64,000 nt of DNA from Quinella sp. 2Q5 (GCA_015206785.1 JADEZQ010000004.1:48573-112572); one strand, 5' to 3'. Shown: positions 8,537 to 17,852, numbered from the stretch's first letter. The notes: generated from the sequence alone by a model not told the origin. Numbers and translations are program-made.

Positions 8537-8818
8537 ATGTTTATAAACAATGTGAACTCGTCCGCGAAGTACTACCCGAATTCCGTGGCAGCGTCTCGTT
8601 ATGCCAACGCGATAAACAACGTTCGCGACACGCAAAAAAGCGACGCGTTCACCCCGTCGCGGGCGGCACAGAGTTTCAGCGAGATGCTCGGCAAACTGCG
8701 CGATTCTTCCGAAGTGCGCCAAGACAAAGTTCTGGAATTCCAACAGCGGATATCTTCGGGGCAATATTTCGTTTCGTCGACGGACATCGCGTCCGCCATA
8801 ATGACGAATCGTTTTTGA
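8537..8818 (+). CDS. flgM: Anti-sigma-28 factor FlgM
   Basis: A 93-residue protein whose C-terminal half matches FlgM: a sigma-binding stretch around VRQDKVLEFQQRISSGQYFV followed by a helix with IASAI. The N-terminal half is polar and Asn/Ser/Ala-rich, as expected of a disordered region. FlgM holds the flagellar sigma factor inactive until it is exported through the finished hook-basal body. AGGTGGTGA precedes the ATG. It is the first gene of the late flagellar operon, behind a sigma-28-like promoter, giving the usual feedback arrangement. Confidence 0.88.
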   Translation: MFINNVNSSAKYYPNSVAASRYANAINNVRDTQKSDAFTPSRAAQSFSEMLGKLRDSSEVRQDKVLEFQQRISSGQYFVSSTDIASAIMTNRF

Positions 8819-8828
8819 GGCAACTGCC

Positions 8829-9314
8829 ATGTGGGAGGATCTGACAAATACGCTCGACAAGCTCGGCGAGGTTTACGACAAACTTGCCAACCTGGGCGAA
8901 AGGAAACGCAATGCGCTCGTCGGCATCGATATGACGGGGCTAAGCAACATTCTCGACGAGGAACAGCTCCTTACAGCCAAACTGCAAAAGCTTGAACAGC
9001 GGCGCGTCGAAATTCTCAACGGCTTGTCGAAGTCAAATAAAACCGTAACCGAATCGACGCGGGCGGAAGAATTTTATCGGGCGGCTCCTTCGCCGGAGAT
9101 GACGAAGAGGCTGCTTGAATTGCATGAGCGGCTAAATCGCAACGTCGCCCGCACACTGCAGATCCGCGACAACAACCGCGTCCTGGCGCAATGTGCATTG
9201 GACGCCGTGCGCAATCAGCTCAACAAGCTAAGCGGCGCGGCAGTGGAACCGACTTATTCGGGCAAGGGCGGCGACATCGTCACCCACCAAAAAAAATTCG
9301 ACTTAAAGGCGTGA
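8829..9314 (+). CDS. flgN: FlgN-family flagellar chaperone
   Basis: A 161-residue, mostly helical protein with the heptad-rich pattern of FlgN (residues about 5-60 and 85-135), lying between FlgM and FlgK as in most Firmicutes. FlgN binds the hook-associated proteins FlgK and FlgL and delivers them to the flagellar export gate. Sequence alone is weak because such chaperones are poorly conserved; order and length carry the call. The start is ten bases after flgM. Confidence 0.75.
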   Translation: MWEDLTNTLDKLGEVYDKLANLGERKRNALVGIDMTGLSNILDEEQLLTAKLQKLEQRRVEILNGLSKSNKTVTESTRAEEFYRAAPSPEMTKRLLELHERLNRNVARTLQIRDNNRVLAQCALDAVRNQLNKLSGAAVEPTYSGKGGDIVTHQKKFDLKA

Positions 9315-9320
9315 TGAGCA

Positions 9321-9779
9321 ATGGACGAAGCTATCAAAATCCTGCGCGAACAAACGGTGCTCTGTGCCCGATTGCCCGAACTGCTCGACGAACTTATCGG
9401 CGTGATGCAAAGCAATTCGCCCGACGTGCAAGAAATTATCCGTAAGATTGAAACGACGACGCGTGCCCTGGATGACAACCAACAGCGCGCGCAAAACTTT
9501 CTGGCACGGGTCAAGGCTCCGTCGTTTGCAGATTACCTTGCCGCGCAGGAAAAGAACCTTCAGCGGGACGTGGCGGAAAAGCTCCTCGGCAAGTCGGCGA
9601 ATTCTCAACAGCAACTCAAACGTCAGACCGACAAGCTCAAGCTCCTGTTGCAACGCGGCAAAGATTACGTCGCGTTCAACCTGAACATTCTGGCGAACAT
9701 CTCGGCAAGCGACACCTATGGCGCGGCGGCTCAAACCGGCTCGCAAAGGTCGCGGCGAATGTTCGAAGCCAACATCTGA
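9321..9779 (+). CDS. Second FlgN-like/helical flagellar protein
   Basis: A 152-residue helical protein beginning with a FlgN-like stretch (EAIKILREQTVLCARLPELLDELIGVMQ split over residues 3-30), then long amphipathic helices with many Lys, Gln and Leu. It starts six bases after the flgN stop and ends 21 bases before flgK. A second export chaperone or a regulator of FlgK/FlgL is the simplest guess. No catalytic motif is visible and I do not recognise a named family with certainty. Confidence 0.6.
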   Translation: MDEAIKILREQTVLCARLPELLDELIGVMQSNSPDVQEIIRKIETTTRALDDNQQRAQNFLARVKAPSFADYLAAQEKNLQRDVAEKLLGKSANSQQQLKRQTDKLKLLLQRGKDYVAFNLNILANISASDTYGAAAQTGSQRSRRMFEANI

Positions 9780-9800
9780 ATTCCCCAAGGGGTGATGACT

Positions 9801-11552
9801 ATGAGATCAACTTTCGCGGGACTCAACACGATGGTGCGCGGTATTATGGCAAACCAAATGTCGCTCGATACCACCGGTCACAACATAACCAACGCAGGCA
9901 CCGAAGGCTATTCGCGCCAAACCGTCACGCTCGCGACGACCTACAGCGAAGAGCGCGGCTCATTGCACGGCACCGTTCGCGTAGGCACCGGCGTCGATGC
10001 CCTAAGCGTCGAGAGGGCACGCGATGTCTATGCCGATATTCAATACCGCAACGAAAATCCCACGCAACAATACTACTACACCAAATCCATCAACTACGAC
10101 AAGCTCGAAACCATCTTCGACGACAGCAAAAACCTCGGCGTGGAAGAGGCAATCAACAAGTTCTATCGTTCGTGGGTGGATTTGTCTACCACGGCTTCAA
10201 CGTCCTCAAGCCGCGTCAATGTCATTGAACAGGGCAGAAACTTGAGCGATATCATTCAGACCGTGACATCCGAGCTTCAAGACCAAATCCGCTCCGAATA
10301 CGACGACATTCGCTCCGAAGTCTTGCAAGTCGATCAGCTTTTGGAAGATATCCTGCAACTCAATCGCGAAGTCCTCTCGCAGGAAGTCACCGGTGCCAGT
10401 GCCAACGACCTGCGCGACCGCCGCGACCTGCTCGTCGACAAGCTGAGCAATTACGTCAACGTCAACGTCACCGAACTCGAAGGCGGTGCCTACCAAATCA
10501 ATTCCGGCGGCGTCACTTTGGTCAACGGCGTTTCCCGCGCACATCTGGCAATGGGCGACGGCGTCTCCTCCAGCTGGTACGGCGTCGATTACGGCGTGAC
10601 CGACTACAACATCAAAATCGTCGAAAGCAATATCGTCTACCTTCCGCAGAACGGCAGCCTCAAGGCTCGCTTTGATGCCATTGCCGAGAACAAAACCTAC
10701 ATCGACAGGATGGCGGACATTGCCAACTTCCTCCTGTCGACTTTTAACGAACAGAACAAGCAGGGTTGGGATATCGACGGGCACAGCAAAGTTAATGACG
10801 ACGGCGACCTTGTCCCCGACACGATAAACTTCTATGGCAGGGAAAACGTCACCTATCAATACCGCTACGATGTCGAGAACGACAAAAATTATCTCTACAA
10901 GAACGATACCGACCTTCCCGAAAGCGAACGGCTCCTCAGCGGCGTGCGCATCATTGCCGAACTGGAAGTCAACAGCAGGTTCAACGAGATCGAAGGCGAC
11001 CGCTACATTGCCGCGGCGACAAGCAAACAATACGTCGAGACTGCGCCGGGCGTCGGCACGTGGGAAAATCTCGAATGGGGCGACCGTACAGGCGACGGCA
11101 CCAACGCCGTCTACATGAGCGAGCTGTTCAACATTCCCTTCGACACGATTCTGAGCGAAAACCGCGCCAGTGCTGACGTCCTGCGTGCCAATTGCATACT
11201 GCGCAATCTTGACGGCAACACAATCAACGAGGCGGGCACCGTCGTCACAGATCCCGCCAATTACGTCTACACCACGTCGCTCACCAAGCTCAGCATAAAC
11301 TCGTTCTATCAGAAGTCCGTCTCGTCGCTCGGTCTTGACGCTTACTCAACCGACGTCAACTATGAGGCGATGCAGGCGATTATGACGCAGGTGACCAATT
11401 GGCGCGATTCAACTTCGGGCGTCGATTGGAACGAAGAGCTGACCAACATGATCAAGTTCCAGAAGGGCTTCGCGTCGTGTTCCCGCTGCTTGAACGCCAT
11501 GGACGAATGTTTGGATCGCCTGGTTAATTCCACCGGCGTCGTTGGGAGGTAA
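9801..11552 (+). CDS. flgK: Flagellar hook-associated protein 1 FlgK
   Basis: A 583-residue protein with the FlgK N-terminus (STFAGLNTMVRG, then NITNAGTEGYSRQTV) and a C-terminal helix ending in CLDRLVNSTGVVGR. The central 400 residues form the variable domain. FlgK is the first junction protein between hook and filament and is exported by the flagellar type III apparatus. ATG at 9801 has AAGGGG eight bases upstream. No AAAATTTT island occurs in it, unlike most genes in the window. Confidence 0.95.
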   Translation: MRSTFAGLNTMVRGIMANQMSLDTTGHNITNAGTEGYSRQTVTLATTYSEERGSLHGTVRVGTGVDALSVERARDVYADIQYRNENPTQQYYYTKSINYDKLETIFDDSKNLGVEEAINKFYRSWVDLSTTASTSSSRVNVIEQGRNLSDIIQTVTSELQDQIRSEYDDIRSEVLQVDQLLEDILQLNREVLSQEVTGASANDLRDRRDLLVDKLSNYVNVNVTELEGGAYQINSGGVTLVNGVSRAHLAMGDGVSSSWYGVDYGVTDYNIKIVESNIVYLPQNGSLKARFDAIAENKTYIDRMADIANFLLSTFNEQNKQGWDIDGHSKVNDDGDLVPDTINFYGRENVTYQYRYDVENDKNYLYKNDTDLPESERLLSGVRIIAELEVNSRFNEIEGDRYIAAATSKQYVETAPGVGTWENLEWGDRTGDGTNAVYMSELFNIPFDTILSENRASADVLRANCILRNLDGNTINEAGTVVTDPANYVYTTSLTKLSINSFYQKSVSSLGLDAYSTDVNYEAMQAIMTQVTNWRDSTSGVDWNEELTNMIKFQKGFASCSRCLNAMDECLDRLVNSTGVVGR

Positions 11553-11557
11553 TTGAT

Positions 11558-12883
11558 ATGGGCGTTAGAATAGGCAGTTCCCACTTCATGTACAACTACC
11601 AAATTTCGCTCAACCATGCCTACGAGAAGCAAGCGAAACTCTTTGAGCAGTCGGACGGCTCGTCATTGCACCGCGCCAGCGATAACCCCATCAACTACGC
11701 CAAATACCTGCGCTACAACGTCAGCGACAGCGAGAATCAGCAGTACCAAGACAACCTGAAGACCGCCTCGTCGTGGATGAAGAATTCCGATGACGTTATG
11801 GTTCATATGACCGAGATTATGCAGACGCTCAAGGAAAAGTCAGTTCACGCCGCAAACTCCGACAACGCCGAGGACGATTACGCCGCTATCTATAAAGAAA
11901 TGTTCGCCTGCATGCAAGAGATGGTTTCCACCGCGAACACCCAGGTCGGCGACAGATATCTCTTCAGCGGGCAGAAGGATTTGACCAAGCCGTTCACCTT
12001 GAGCGACGAGATGTACTATCGCGGCATGCCGAAGAATCTTGATACCACGCAATCAGCTTTCTTCAAGGGCACAAGCTCCGACTACAACACCGAGCTTTTC
12101 CAGCTCCTTGAACTCACTAAGGACGGCGAAACCTACTACCTCGACAACGAGAACGGCAACATCTACACCAAAGATTTCGTCGACGAAGGCTACAGCGAAC
12201 TGAGTGCAATGGGCTTCCAGACCATAGACGAGGCGCAAGCTTCCACGAATACCCGCGTGCAGGCACTCCTTGCCGCGGGAATTGATGACAACGTCGGTGC
12301 CGTCAACGTCGCGACTTACTTCACCAATCAGGGGCTTCTGCGTGACGGGCAGGACGGAACCTTCGGCGATTATAACTTCGTGACGATCCGCCAGAATATC
12401 GTTACCTACCACGGCGACGAAAATCTGATCTCGATGGTCAAGCTCAACGGCGCGACCGATCCTTCCGCCGATACCGTCAACTCCACCGGCGCACGCATGT
12501 TCGGGCGCGATATCTTCGACAACGCCGCCTCCGGCAACGAGCCTTCGGGCACGGCAATGTTGAACGAGCTTTTGTGCATGTGCGAGAAGGTCAACACCTG
12601 CGACACCCTGTGGATGAGCTCCGACGGCGTCACCACAACCGACGTCGCCCACGCCACGCTCGTTCTGGAAGAGACCCGCGTCGGCGCACGCCAACAGCTC
12701 TACAACAGCGTAGAGACCATGCTCCTCAACCAATCCGACAACATCACCGAAGACATCACCAACGTCAGCGGCACCGACATCGCCGAGCTGGCAACCAAGC
12801 TCATGCAAATGACAACGCTCTACAACCTGTCGCTGTCAATGGGCGGGCGAATCCTTCCGCAGTCGTTGGCTGATTACCTCTGA
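11558..12883 (+). CDS. flgL: Flagellar hook-associated protein 3 FlgL
   Basis: A 441-residue flagellin-related protein starting MGVRIGSSHFMYNYQISLN, with the conserved N-terminal motif SDGSSLHRASDNPINYAKYLRYN and VGDRYLFSGQ near residue 130, and a C-terminal flagellin-like helix (LATKLMQMTTLYNLSLSMGG). It forms the second hook-filament junction layer. It begins five bases after the flgK stop with GGGAGG upstream. A gap of 138 bp follows, holding an AAAATTTT island and no convincing terminator. Confidence 0.95.
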   Translation: MGVRIGSSHFMYNYQISLNHAYEKQAKLFEQSDGSSLHRASDNPINYAKYLRYNVSDSENQQYQDNLKTASSWMKNSDDVMVHMTEIMQTLKEKSVHAANSDNAEDDYAAIYKEMFACMQEMVSTANTQVGDRYLFSGQKDLTKPFTLSDEMYYRGMPKNLDTTQSAFFKGTSSDYNTELFQLLELTKDGETYYLDNENGNIYTKDFVDEGYSELSAMGFQTIDEAQASTNTRVQALLAAGIDDNVGAVNVATYFTNQGLLRDGQDGTFGDYNFVTIRQNIVTYHGDENLISMVKLNGATDPSADTVNSTGARMFGRDIFDNAASGNEPSGTAMLNELLCMCEKVNTCDTLWMSSDGVTTTDVAHATLVLEETRVGARQQLYNSVETMLLNQSDNITEDITNVSGTDIAELATKLMQMTTLYNLSLSMGGRILPQSLADYL

Positions 12884-13021
12884 TCCTTGACACACTGAAA
12901 AATTTTTTTACCTGCAGGCGTCAACGAATTCACTCGTTGCCGTCTATTGCTGTTTTCGGGATTTGGCGTCAAAATTTTCCGCGGCAAGGCAGGAAATTCC
13001 AACGAAGGGAGGGAAATAGCC

Positions 13022-13609
13022 ATGATGATGGTGAGGCTAAATACTCGACACCAATTGCCGCAGATAGGCATCCGTCAGACACAGGGGCGTCTCGACGAAG
13101 CGGCAATCATTCAACCGCAGACACGCGGCGGCAACAATCGGCAGGCACGCTCCAATCAGGGCGTCACTCAGCCCGGCTTGAGCATAGACAACTACCCCAG
13201 CCGCCGAGCTTACGGTTTTCGCACGATGGGCGACTTGATGACCGAGCAAGGGCGGCGCGGTCTTTCCGACGTGCAAGCTGCAATAGGTCGCCACGCCCAA
13301 GAGAACTGGACGATTGCTACCACTGCGGCACAGCGCGGCAACGATATCACCCAAAAGATTCGGGCGGAAATTTTTTCCGACTACGAGGCACGCGCGGTCT
13401 TCAAGATAGATGCCATACCCGATCCGACCGTGCAGGGTCACCCCAACGAAGTCGTCGGCGAACCCGATACCGGCGACTCAACCGTCGATATTCAGACCGC
13501 GCCAAATGCAAGGATCCACTATACCCCGGGCAGTGTGCAAACTTATCTGCAAAACGAAGGCTTCATCCACAGTTGGGTTTCGTACAACCAATACGATATC
13601 TACGCTTGA
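13022..13609 (+). CDS. DUF6470 (YviE-like) flagellar-locus protein
   Basis: A 195-residue soluble protein. Position between flgL and fliW is that of yviE in Bacillus, and its start (RLNTRHQLPQIGIRQTQGRL, then PSRRAYGF) fits the DUF6470 pattern of a short strand with PQI followed by a glycine and an Arg-rich part. The function of the family is unknown; it co-occurs with late flagellar genes. ATG at 13022 is preceded by GGAGGG. The C-terminal half is acidic and Pro/Asp-rich. Confidence 0.75.
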   Translation: MMMVRLNTRHQLPQIGIRQTQGRLDEAAIIQPQTRGGNNRQARSNQGVTQPGLSIDNYPSRRAYGFRTMGDLMTEQGRRGLSDVQAAIGRHAQENWTIATTAAQRGNDITQKIRAEIFSDYEARAVFKIDAIPDPTVQGHPNEVVGEPDTGDSTVDIQTAPNARIHYTPGSVQTYLQNEGFIHSWVSYNQYDIYA

Positions 13610-13639
13610 ACCTTCGGCAAGTCAAAGGAGGAAAGCAGT

Positions 13640-14092
13640 ATGCGCAAAGTCAATACCAGCAGATTCGGTGAGATTGAGGTCGACGAAAAGAAAATTGTTC
13701 ATTTCAAGGACGGCATTCCCGCCTTCGAGGACGAACACGAATTCATAATCCTGCCCTACGAGGACGACAGCCCGTATTACTTCATGCAGTCGCTCAAGTC
13801 CCCGGATTTGGCGTTCCTGCTGACGATCCCCTTCCTGTTCTTCCAAGACTACACCTTCGAAATCGACGACGAGACCGTCAAAGAATTGGGCATCAGCGAT
13901 CAGGACAAAGTCTTCTATTATTCCATGATTACCATTCCAAACGGCTCCGTTCGCTATATGACGGCAAACCTGGTGGCTCCCATCGTCCTAAACGCCCTCA
14001 ATATGCAGGCAAAGCAGGTCGTCTTGGAAAAGAGCAATTACACGACCAAGCATCGCCTCTTCCCCGAATCTGCCAAAAAGAAGGAGGGATAA
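13640..14092 (+). CDS. fliW: Flagellar assembly factor FliW
   Basis: A 150-residue beta-rich protein with FliW motifs: FGEIEVDEKKIVHFKDGIPAFE at the start, then LLTIPFLFFQDY and TANLVAPIVLNA. FliW binds cytoplasmic flagellin and also CsrA; when flagellin is exported FliW traps CsrA and frees flagellin mRNA. AAAGGAGG precedes the ATG and csrA follows after four bases, the conserved pair. Confidence 0.96.
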   Translation: MRKVNTSRFGEIEVDEKKIVHFKDGIPAFEDEHEFIILPYEDDSPYYFMQSLKSPDLAFLLTIPFLFFQDYTFEIDDETVKELGISDQDKVFYYSMITIPNGSVRYMTANLVAPIVLNALNMQAKQVVLEKSNYTTKHRLFPESAKKKEG

Positions 14093-14096
14093 CGGT

Positions 14097-14324
14097 ATGC
14101 TGGTCTTGACGAGAAAGCCTCGTCAGCAAATAATGATTGGAGACAACATCGTCATCAATGTGGTGGAAGTGCAGGGCGAAAACGTGCGCATAGCCATTGA
14201 CGCCCCGCGCGATATCAAAATCTACCGCGGCGAAATATACAGGGCGATTCAAGAGGAAAACCAAAAGGCGGCTCAAAAACTGGACGTCGACTTGCACGGC
14301 GCGTTGCCGCTGAAAGGAAATTAG
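14097..14324 (+). CDS. csrA: Carbon storage regulator CsrA
   Basis: A 75-residue RNA-binding dimer protein with the invariant start MLVLTRKPRQQIMIGDNI and the conserved IYRGEIYRAIQEEN end of the core, plus a short C-terminal tail. CsrA blocks ribosome access at GGA motifs near start codons. The flagellin gene at 24575 has ACGGAGG in its ribosome site, a plausible target. Stops four bases apart from fliW indicate coupled expression. Confidence 0.97.
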   Translation: MLVLTRKPRQQIMIGDNIVINVVEVQGENVRIAIDAPRDIKIYRGEIYRAIQEENQKAAQKLDVDLHGALPLKGN

Positions 14325-14369
14325 CGGAAGGTACAAAACCAAGCCCGCAAAACAAAGGAGTGTTCTACT

Positions 14370-14807
14370 ATGGTAGGGAAACTGAACGATATGGTGACGG
14401 CGGCGGTCGTTGTAGATTCGACCCCCAAGACAAATTCGGGCGAGGCGCAGAGCCTTTCGCAGATTAAGCCCGTCGACACAACGTCGGCAAGCACAATCAA
14501 ACCGCAGGACGCGCAGGTACCCGAAATCTTCAAACCCGGCGAAGAGGAGAAGAAGGAAGGTCACCTGCAACCCGGCACCATGAGCGAAGAGGCCGTCCAA
14601 AACATGACGGAGACTTTCAACAAGCTCATGAGCAAAATCAACGTCAACCTCGAATTCAAGTACAACAAGGAAATCGACATGTTCAACGTCAAGATGATCG
14701 ACAAGGAAACAAAAGAAGTCATCAAAGAATTCCCGCCCGAAGAAATGATCGAGAACATGATTAAAGCTAAGGATTGGCTGGGCGCGTTCATCGACAGGGC
14801 AATTTGA
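14370..14807 (+). CDS. flaG: FlaG-family flagellar protein
   Basis: A 145-residue protein: a polar, Pro/Lys/Glu-rich N-terminal region, then the compact FlaG domain (residues about 85-140) with NVNLEFKYNKEIDMFNVKMID and KEVIKEFPPEEMIENM. FlaG proteins are small secreted or cytoplasmic proteins that affect filament length in other bacteria. AAAGGAG precedes the ATG. Its place directly before fliD is the standard one. Confidence 0.9.
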   Translation: MVGKLNDMVTAAVVVDSTPKTNSGEAQSLSQIKPVDTTSASTIKPQDAQVPEIFKPGEEEKKEGHLQPGTMSEEAVQNMTETFNKLMSKINVNLEFKYNKEIDMFNVKMIDKETKEVIKEFPPEEMIENMIKAKDWLGAFIDRAI

Positions 14808-14834
14808 CGCGTCCTTCCTAAGGAGGGATTCACT

Positions 14835-16562
14835 ATGGGTGTCAACGGAATTTACGGCTTGTCGGGCTCCGGCATTGACGTCGAGTCGATGGTTAAAGTC
14901 GGCATGATGAGCAAGCAGAAAGAATACGACAAGATGGCGCAGAAGTTCACCAAGAACGAGTGGACTAAGGCGGAATACCTCAAGCTCAACAGCTCCATCA
15001 CCACGTTCAATATGTCGACGCTGTCGCAGTACAAGATGTCTGCCACCATGAACGCCAAGACCGCTGAGAGTACGTCGTCCGCGATAAAGGTCACGGCAAA
15101 CGCTTCGGCACCGGTGATGAATCATTTGGTTGAAGTCACAGACCTGAGCTCCGCAGCCTATCTCATCGGCACGGGCACAATCAATCGCGCGGCCGACGCT
15201 TCCAAGAACAGCATTAACCTCAAGGATATTCTGTTCGACAGCATAAGCGTCGACGACAACGATATCGTCAGCGGCTCATTGACGGGCGGCAACAACGAAC
15301 AGTACGACTTCGACAACGTCAGCCTCAACAACAAGGCGATAAGTTTCTTCGTCGGCGACGGCACCAAGAACGACAGCGGTTCGCTCAAAAGCGTGGAAAT
15401 CAGCTTCACCTACGAAGAAGTTCTTAACGGCAACGCCACGCTCAACGACCTGGTCAGCAAGATCAACAACACGGGTCTCAATATCAAAGCCAACTATGAC
15501 ACCGTCAACGACCAAATCACGTTGCACAATCCCAACGGCGGCACAGAAAACGGAATCATCTTGACGACGGGTGCCGATTCCGACAACGACGCGGGCGGGC
15601 GCGTCTATGCAGGCTCGGCGGCGGCGGGCTTCCTTACTCGGTTGGGGCTCAAGCAATCCACCAACGGTACATTGAACCCGACGGCAATGACCTTCAACGG
15701 CACGGATACCAAGCAGGAGCAGTTCGGCACGAACGGTCACATCAAGGTTGACGGCGTAACCTATGACACGACCGACAACAAAGCGACCGTCGGCGGAATA
15801 ACCTACACTGCCGTAACGAAGACCGAATCTCCCACAACCGTCACCGTTTCGCAGGACGTGGACGCCATCGTCGACAGGGTTAAAAGCTTCGTCGCGGACT
15901 ACAACAAACTGCTTTCGGGTCTGTACGAGAAATACGACGAGAAGCCCGAAACCGGTTACGCGCCGCTCACGCAGTCCCAAAAGGACGCCATGAAGGAAGA
16001 TCAGATCACCAAGTGGGAGGAGAAGGCGCAAAAAGGTTTGCTCTACCACGACAAGACGCTCGGCAATATCATCAGCGAAATGCGCGACTCCATTGCCACG
16101 CCGATTGAGAATCTGGAAGGCAAATACAATTCGGCATACGCCATCGGCATATCGACCACGGGCATCAAAGGTCAGCTCACGCTCAACGAAGACAAACTGC
16201 GCGCGGCTCTTGCCGACGACTCCGACGCCGTCTACAACGTCTTTGCCAAGCTCGACGGCAGCCAGAAGGACAAGAAGGGCAACGTCATCGACAACCCCGA
16301 AGGCAACGGCATAGCTCAAAGGCTCGGCGACATCTTGACCACGGCGACAAAGAACATCAGATCCCGCGCGGGCTCATCGACGGAAATCACCGAGGACAGC
16401 GACTTAAACACGCTCTTGCGCCAACTGCAGACGAAGATGAGCAACTTCAAAAAGATGATGAATTCCTTCGAAACCGCGCTGTACAAAAAGTATGACGCTA
16501 TGGAATCGACGCTCGCCAAGCTCGGCACGCAGTTGAACTTCGTCATGGGCGGCAACCAGTAA
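14835..16562 (+). CDS. fliD: Flagellar filament cap protein FliD
   Basis: A 575-residue cap protein. The N-terminal helix region (GSGIDVESMVKVGMMSKQKEYDKM) and the C-terminal domain with SIATPIENLEGKYNSAYAIGI and the final coiled-coil (LRQLQTKMSNFKKMMNSFETAL) match FliD; the middle is variable. FliD caps the growing filament and folds flagellin. AAGGAGGG precedes the ATG. The protein has an Ala/Asn/Thr/Asp-rich composition typical of exported flagellar proteins and contains no AAAATTTT island. Confidence 0.95.
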   Translation: MGVNGIYGLSGSGIDVESMVKVGMMSKQKEYDKMAQKFTKNEWTKAEYLKLNSSITTFNMSTLSQYKMSATMNAKTAESTSSAIKVTANASAPVMNHLVEVTDLSSAAYLIGTGTINRAADASKNSINLKDILFDSISVDDNDIVSGSLTGGNNEQYDFDNVSLNNKAISFFVGDGTKNDSGSLKSVEISFTYEEVLNGNATLNDLVSKINNTGLNIKANYDTVNDQITLHNPNGGTENGIILTTGADSDNDAGGRVYAGSAAAGFLTRLGLKQSTNGTLNPTAMTFNGTDTKQEQFGTNGHIKVDGVTYDTTDNKATVGGITYTAVTKTESPTTVTVSQDVDAIVDRVKSFVADYNKLLSGLYEKYDEKPETGYAPLTQSQKDAMKEDQITKWEEKAQKGLLYHDKTLGNIISEMRDSIATPIENLEGKYNSAYAIGISTTGIKGQLTLNEDKLRAALADDSDAVYNVFAKLDGSQKDKKGNVIDNPEGNGIAQRLGDILTTATKNIRSRAGSSTEITEDSDLNTLLRQLQTKMSNFKKMMNSFETALYKKYDAMESTLAKLGTQLNFVMGGNQ

Positions 16563-16583
16563 AATTTTTTCGGAGGTTAGGAC

Positions 16584-16988
16584 ATGGTAAATGCGGCAGA
16601 AGCATACAGGCGACAGCAAGTTTTGAATGCACCGCCGGAACAATTGACGCTAATGCTGTATAACGGATGCCTCAGGTTCATCGACGAGGGAACAAATTCG
16701 CTCGCGGAGAAGAACTACGAGGCGGCAAACAACTCATTGCAGAAAGCGCAGAGAATCATTTCGGAATTTCGCCTTACGCTGAACATGGACTACGAAATCT
16801 CCAATCAGCTGCTTGTGCTGTACAACTATGTTTACGACCGACTTGTTGAAGGCAACATCCGCAGCGACACGTCCAAGCTCGACGAGGCGAAAGGCATCAT
16901 CACCGAACTGCGCGACGCATGGGCAGAGGCAATGAAGAAGGCGCGTGCCGAAAAGGGTGCGGGCGTCGGGGGCAACGGATATGCTTAA
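16584..16988 (+). CDS. fliS: Flagellin chaperone FliS
   Basis: A 134-residue four-helix chaperone with the FliS signatures MVNAAEAYRRQQVLNAPPEQ and LTLMLYNGCLRFI near the start, and LLVLYNYVYDRLVEGN near residue 75. FliS binds the C-terminal helix of flagellin and prevents polymerisation before export. GGAGG precedes the ATG. Its 3' end overlaps the following FliT-like gene by eight bases. Confidence 0.95.
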   Translation: MVNAAEAYRRQQVLNAPPEQLTLMLYNGCLRFIDEGTNSLAEKNYEAANNSLQKAQRIISEFRLTLNMDYEISNQLLVLYNYVYDRLVEGNIRSDTSKLDEAKGIITELRDAWAEAMKKARAEKGAGVGGNGYA

Positions 16989-17334
16989 CGAGACGGACGT
17001 CATCGGGCAAGCGCGCGAGCTCTGGCAGAAATATTTCGCGCTGACCAAAGAACTGCTCAAGTTCAGCGACCAGAAGGACAGCGAACTTTTCATGCAGCTG
17101 GTTGATCAGCGCGGACAGCTCATCGAAATGATTCAGGCACTGCCGCCCAACGATTACCGCCAGTCTGACGAGTGCAAGGCATTGATTGAGCAGATCATCC
17201 CGCTGGATCGGCAGATAATTTATCGGGCGCGGGCGTGGCTGAACAAATCGCGGCGGCAAAACTCAACGGTGCGTTCCTACGACGTGGCAAGCTCCCTGGG
17301 CACGCGCGGCACCGTCTTCAATCGGCAATACTGA
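16981..17334 (+). CDS. fliT: FliT-like flagellar protein
   Basis: A 117-residue helical protein after fliS, the usual position of FliT, which chaperones FliD. The reading starts at ATG 16981, inside the last codons of fliS. The first 90 residues are predicted helical (AREYWQKYFALTKELLKF-like pattern with LVDQRGQLIEMIQAL), the tail is basic. FliT proteins are barely conserved, so the name rests on position, size and helical character. It closes the flagellar operon; a terminator follows at once. Confidence 0.65.
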   Translation: MLNETDVIGQARELWQKYFALTKELLKFSDQKDSELFMQLVDQRGQLIEMIQALPPNDYRQSDECKALIEQIIPLDRQIIYRARAWLNKSRRQNSTVRSYDVASSLGTRGTVFNRQY

Positions 17335-17341
17335 CGCAAAC

Positions 17342-17378
17342 AAAAAAACCGACTTCACATCGAAGCCGGTTTTTTTTA
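17342..17378. terminator. Rho-independent terminator, end of flagellar operon
   Basis: Stem 17344-17356 pairs with 17362-17374 (one A-C mismatch, five-base loop), flanked by an A run and a T run, so it may also serve ybaK on the minus strand. The ybaK stop codon lies inside its right flank. Confidence 0.9.
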
Positions 17379-17852
17379 TGTGAGCGGCGCGACGGTGGCG
17401 TTGACTGCCCGAATCAAATCCTGCGGGGCAAGGACGATTTGCATGCCGCGTTGACCTGCGCTGACGGAAATTTTCTCCAAGGTGACGGCGCGTTCGTCGA
17501 TGTACACGGGAAAATTTTTCTTCGCGCCAAGTGGTGAACAGCCGCCGCGCACGTAGCCCGTCAACGGCAAAAGTTCCTTGAGCGCAATCATCTCGACGGA
17601 CTTGTTGCCGCTGGCTCGCGCCAAAGCTTTCAGGTTGAGCTCGTCGCCGCCGCCAATGACCGCCATAATGACGCCCGACTTGTCGCCGCGGGCAACGAGG
17701 GTCTTGAAGATTGTGGCGATATCCAGCCCCGAAACCTCCGCCACATGCACCGCGGACAAATCCGACTCGTCCACGGCGTAGGTCTTGATCTCGTAGCTTA
17801 TGCCCAGCCCGTCGAGGATTCGGGCGGCGTTTGTCTTCTTGACCTTGCTCAT
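17376..17852 (-). CDS. ybaK: Cys-tRNA(Pro) deacylase YbaK/EbsC
   Basis: A 158-residue member of the YbaK/ProX editing family. The start KVKKTNAARILDGLGISYE, the VFKTL-like motif (IFKTLVARG) and the GGCSPLGAK motif near residue 115 are typical. It hydrolyses cysteine wrongly attached to tRNA-Pro. The ATG overlaps the stop of the phosphorylase gene (ATGA), so it is the last gene of the minus-strand operon that starts at 21809. It is 158 residues long, normal for the family. Confidence 0.93.
   Translation of the reverse strand: MSKVKKTNAARILDGLGISYEIKTYAVDESDLSAVHVAEVSGLDIATIFKTLVARGDKSGVIMAVIGGGDELNLKALARASGNKSVEMIALKELLPLTGYVRGGCSPLGAKKNFPVYIDERAVTLEKISVSAGQRGMQIVLAPQDLIRAVNATVAPLT

Noticed and set aside
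12884-13021. Separate sigma-28 promoter before the DUF6470 gene
   Set aside because: A GCCGTCTAT word exists but the -35 part and spacing are poor; the gap has no terminator, so read-through from the upstream promoter is enough.
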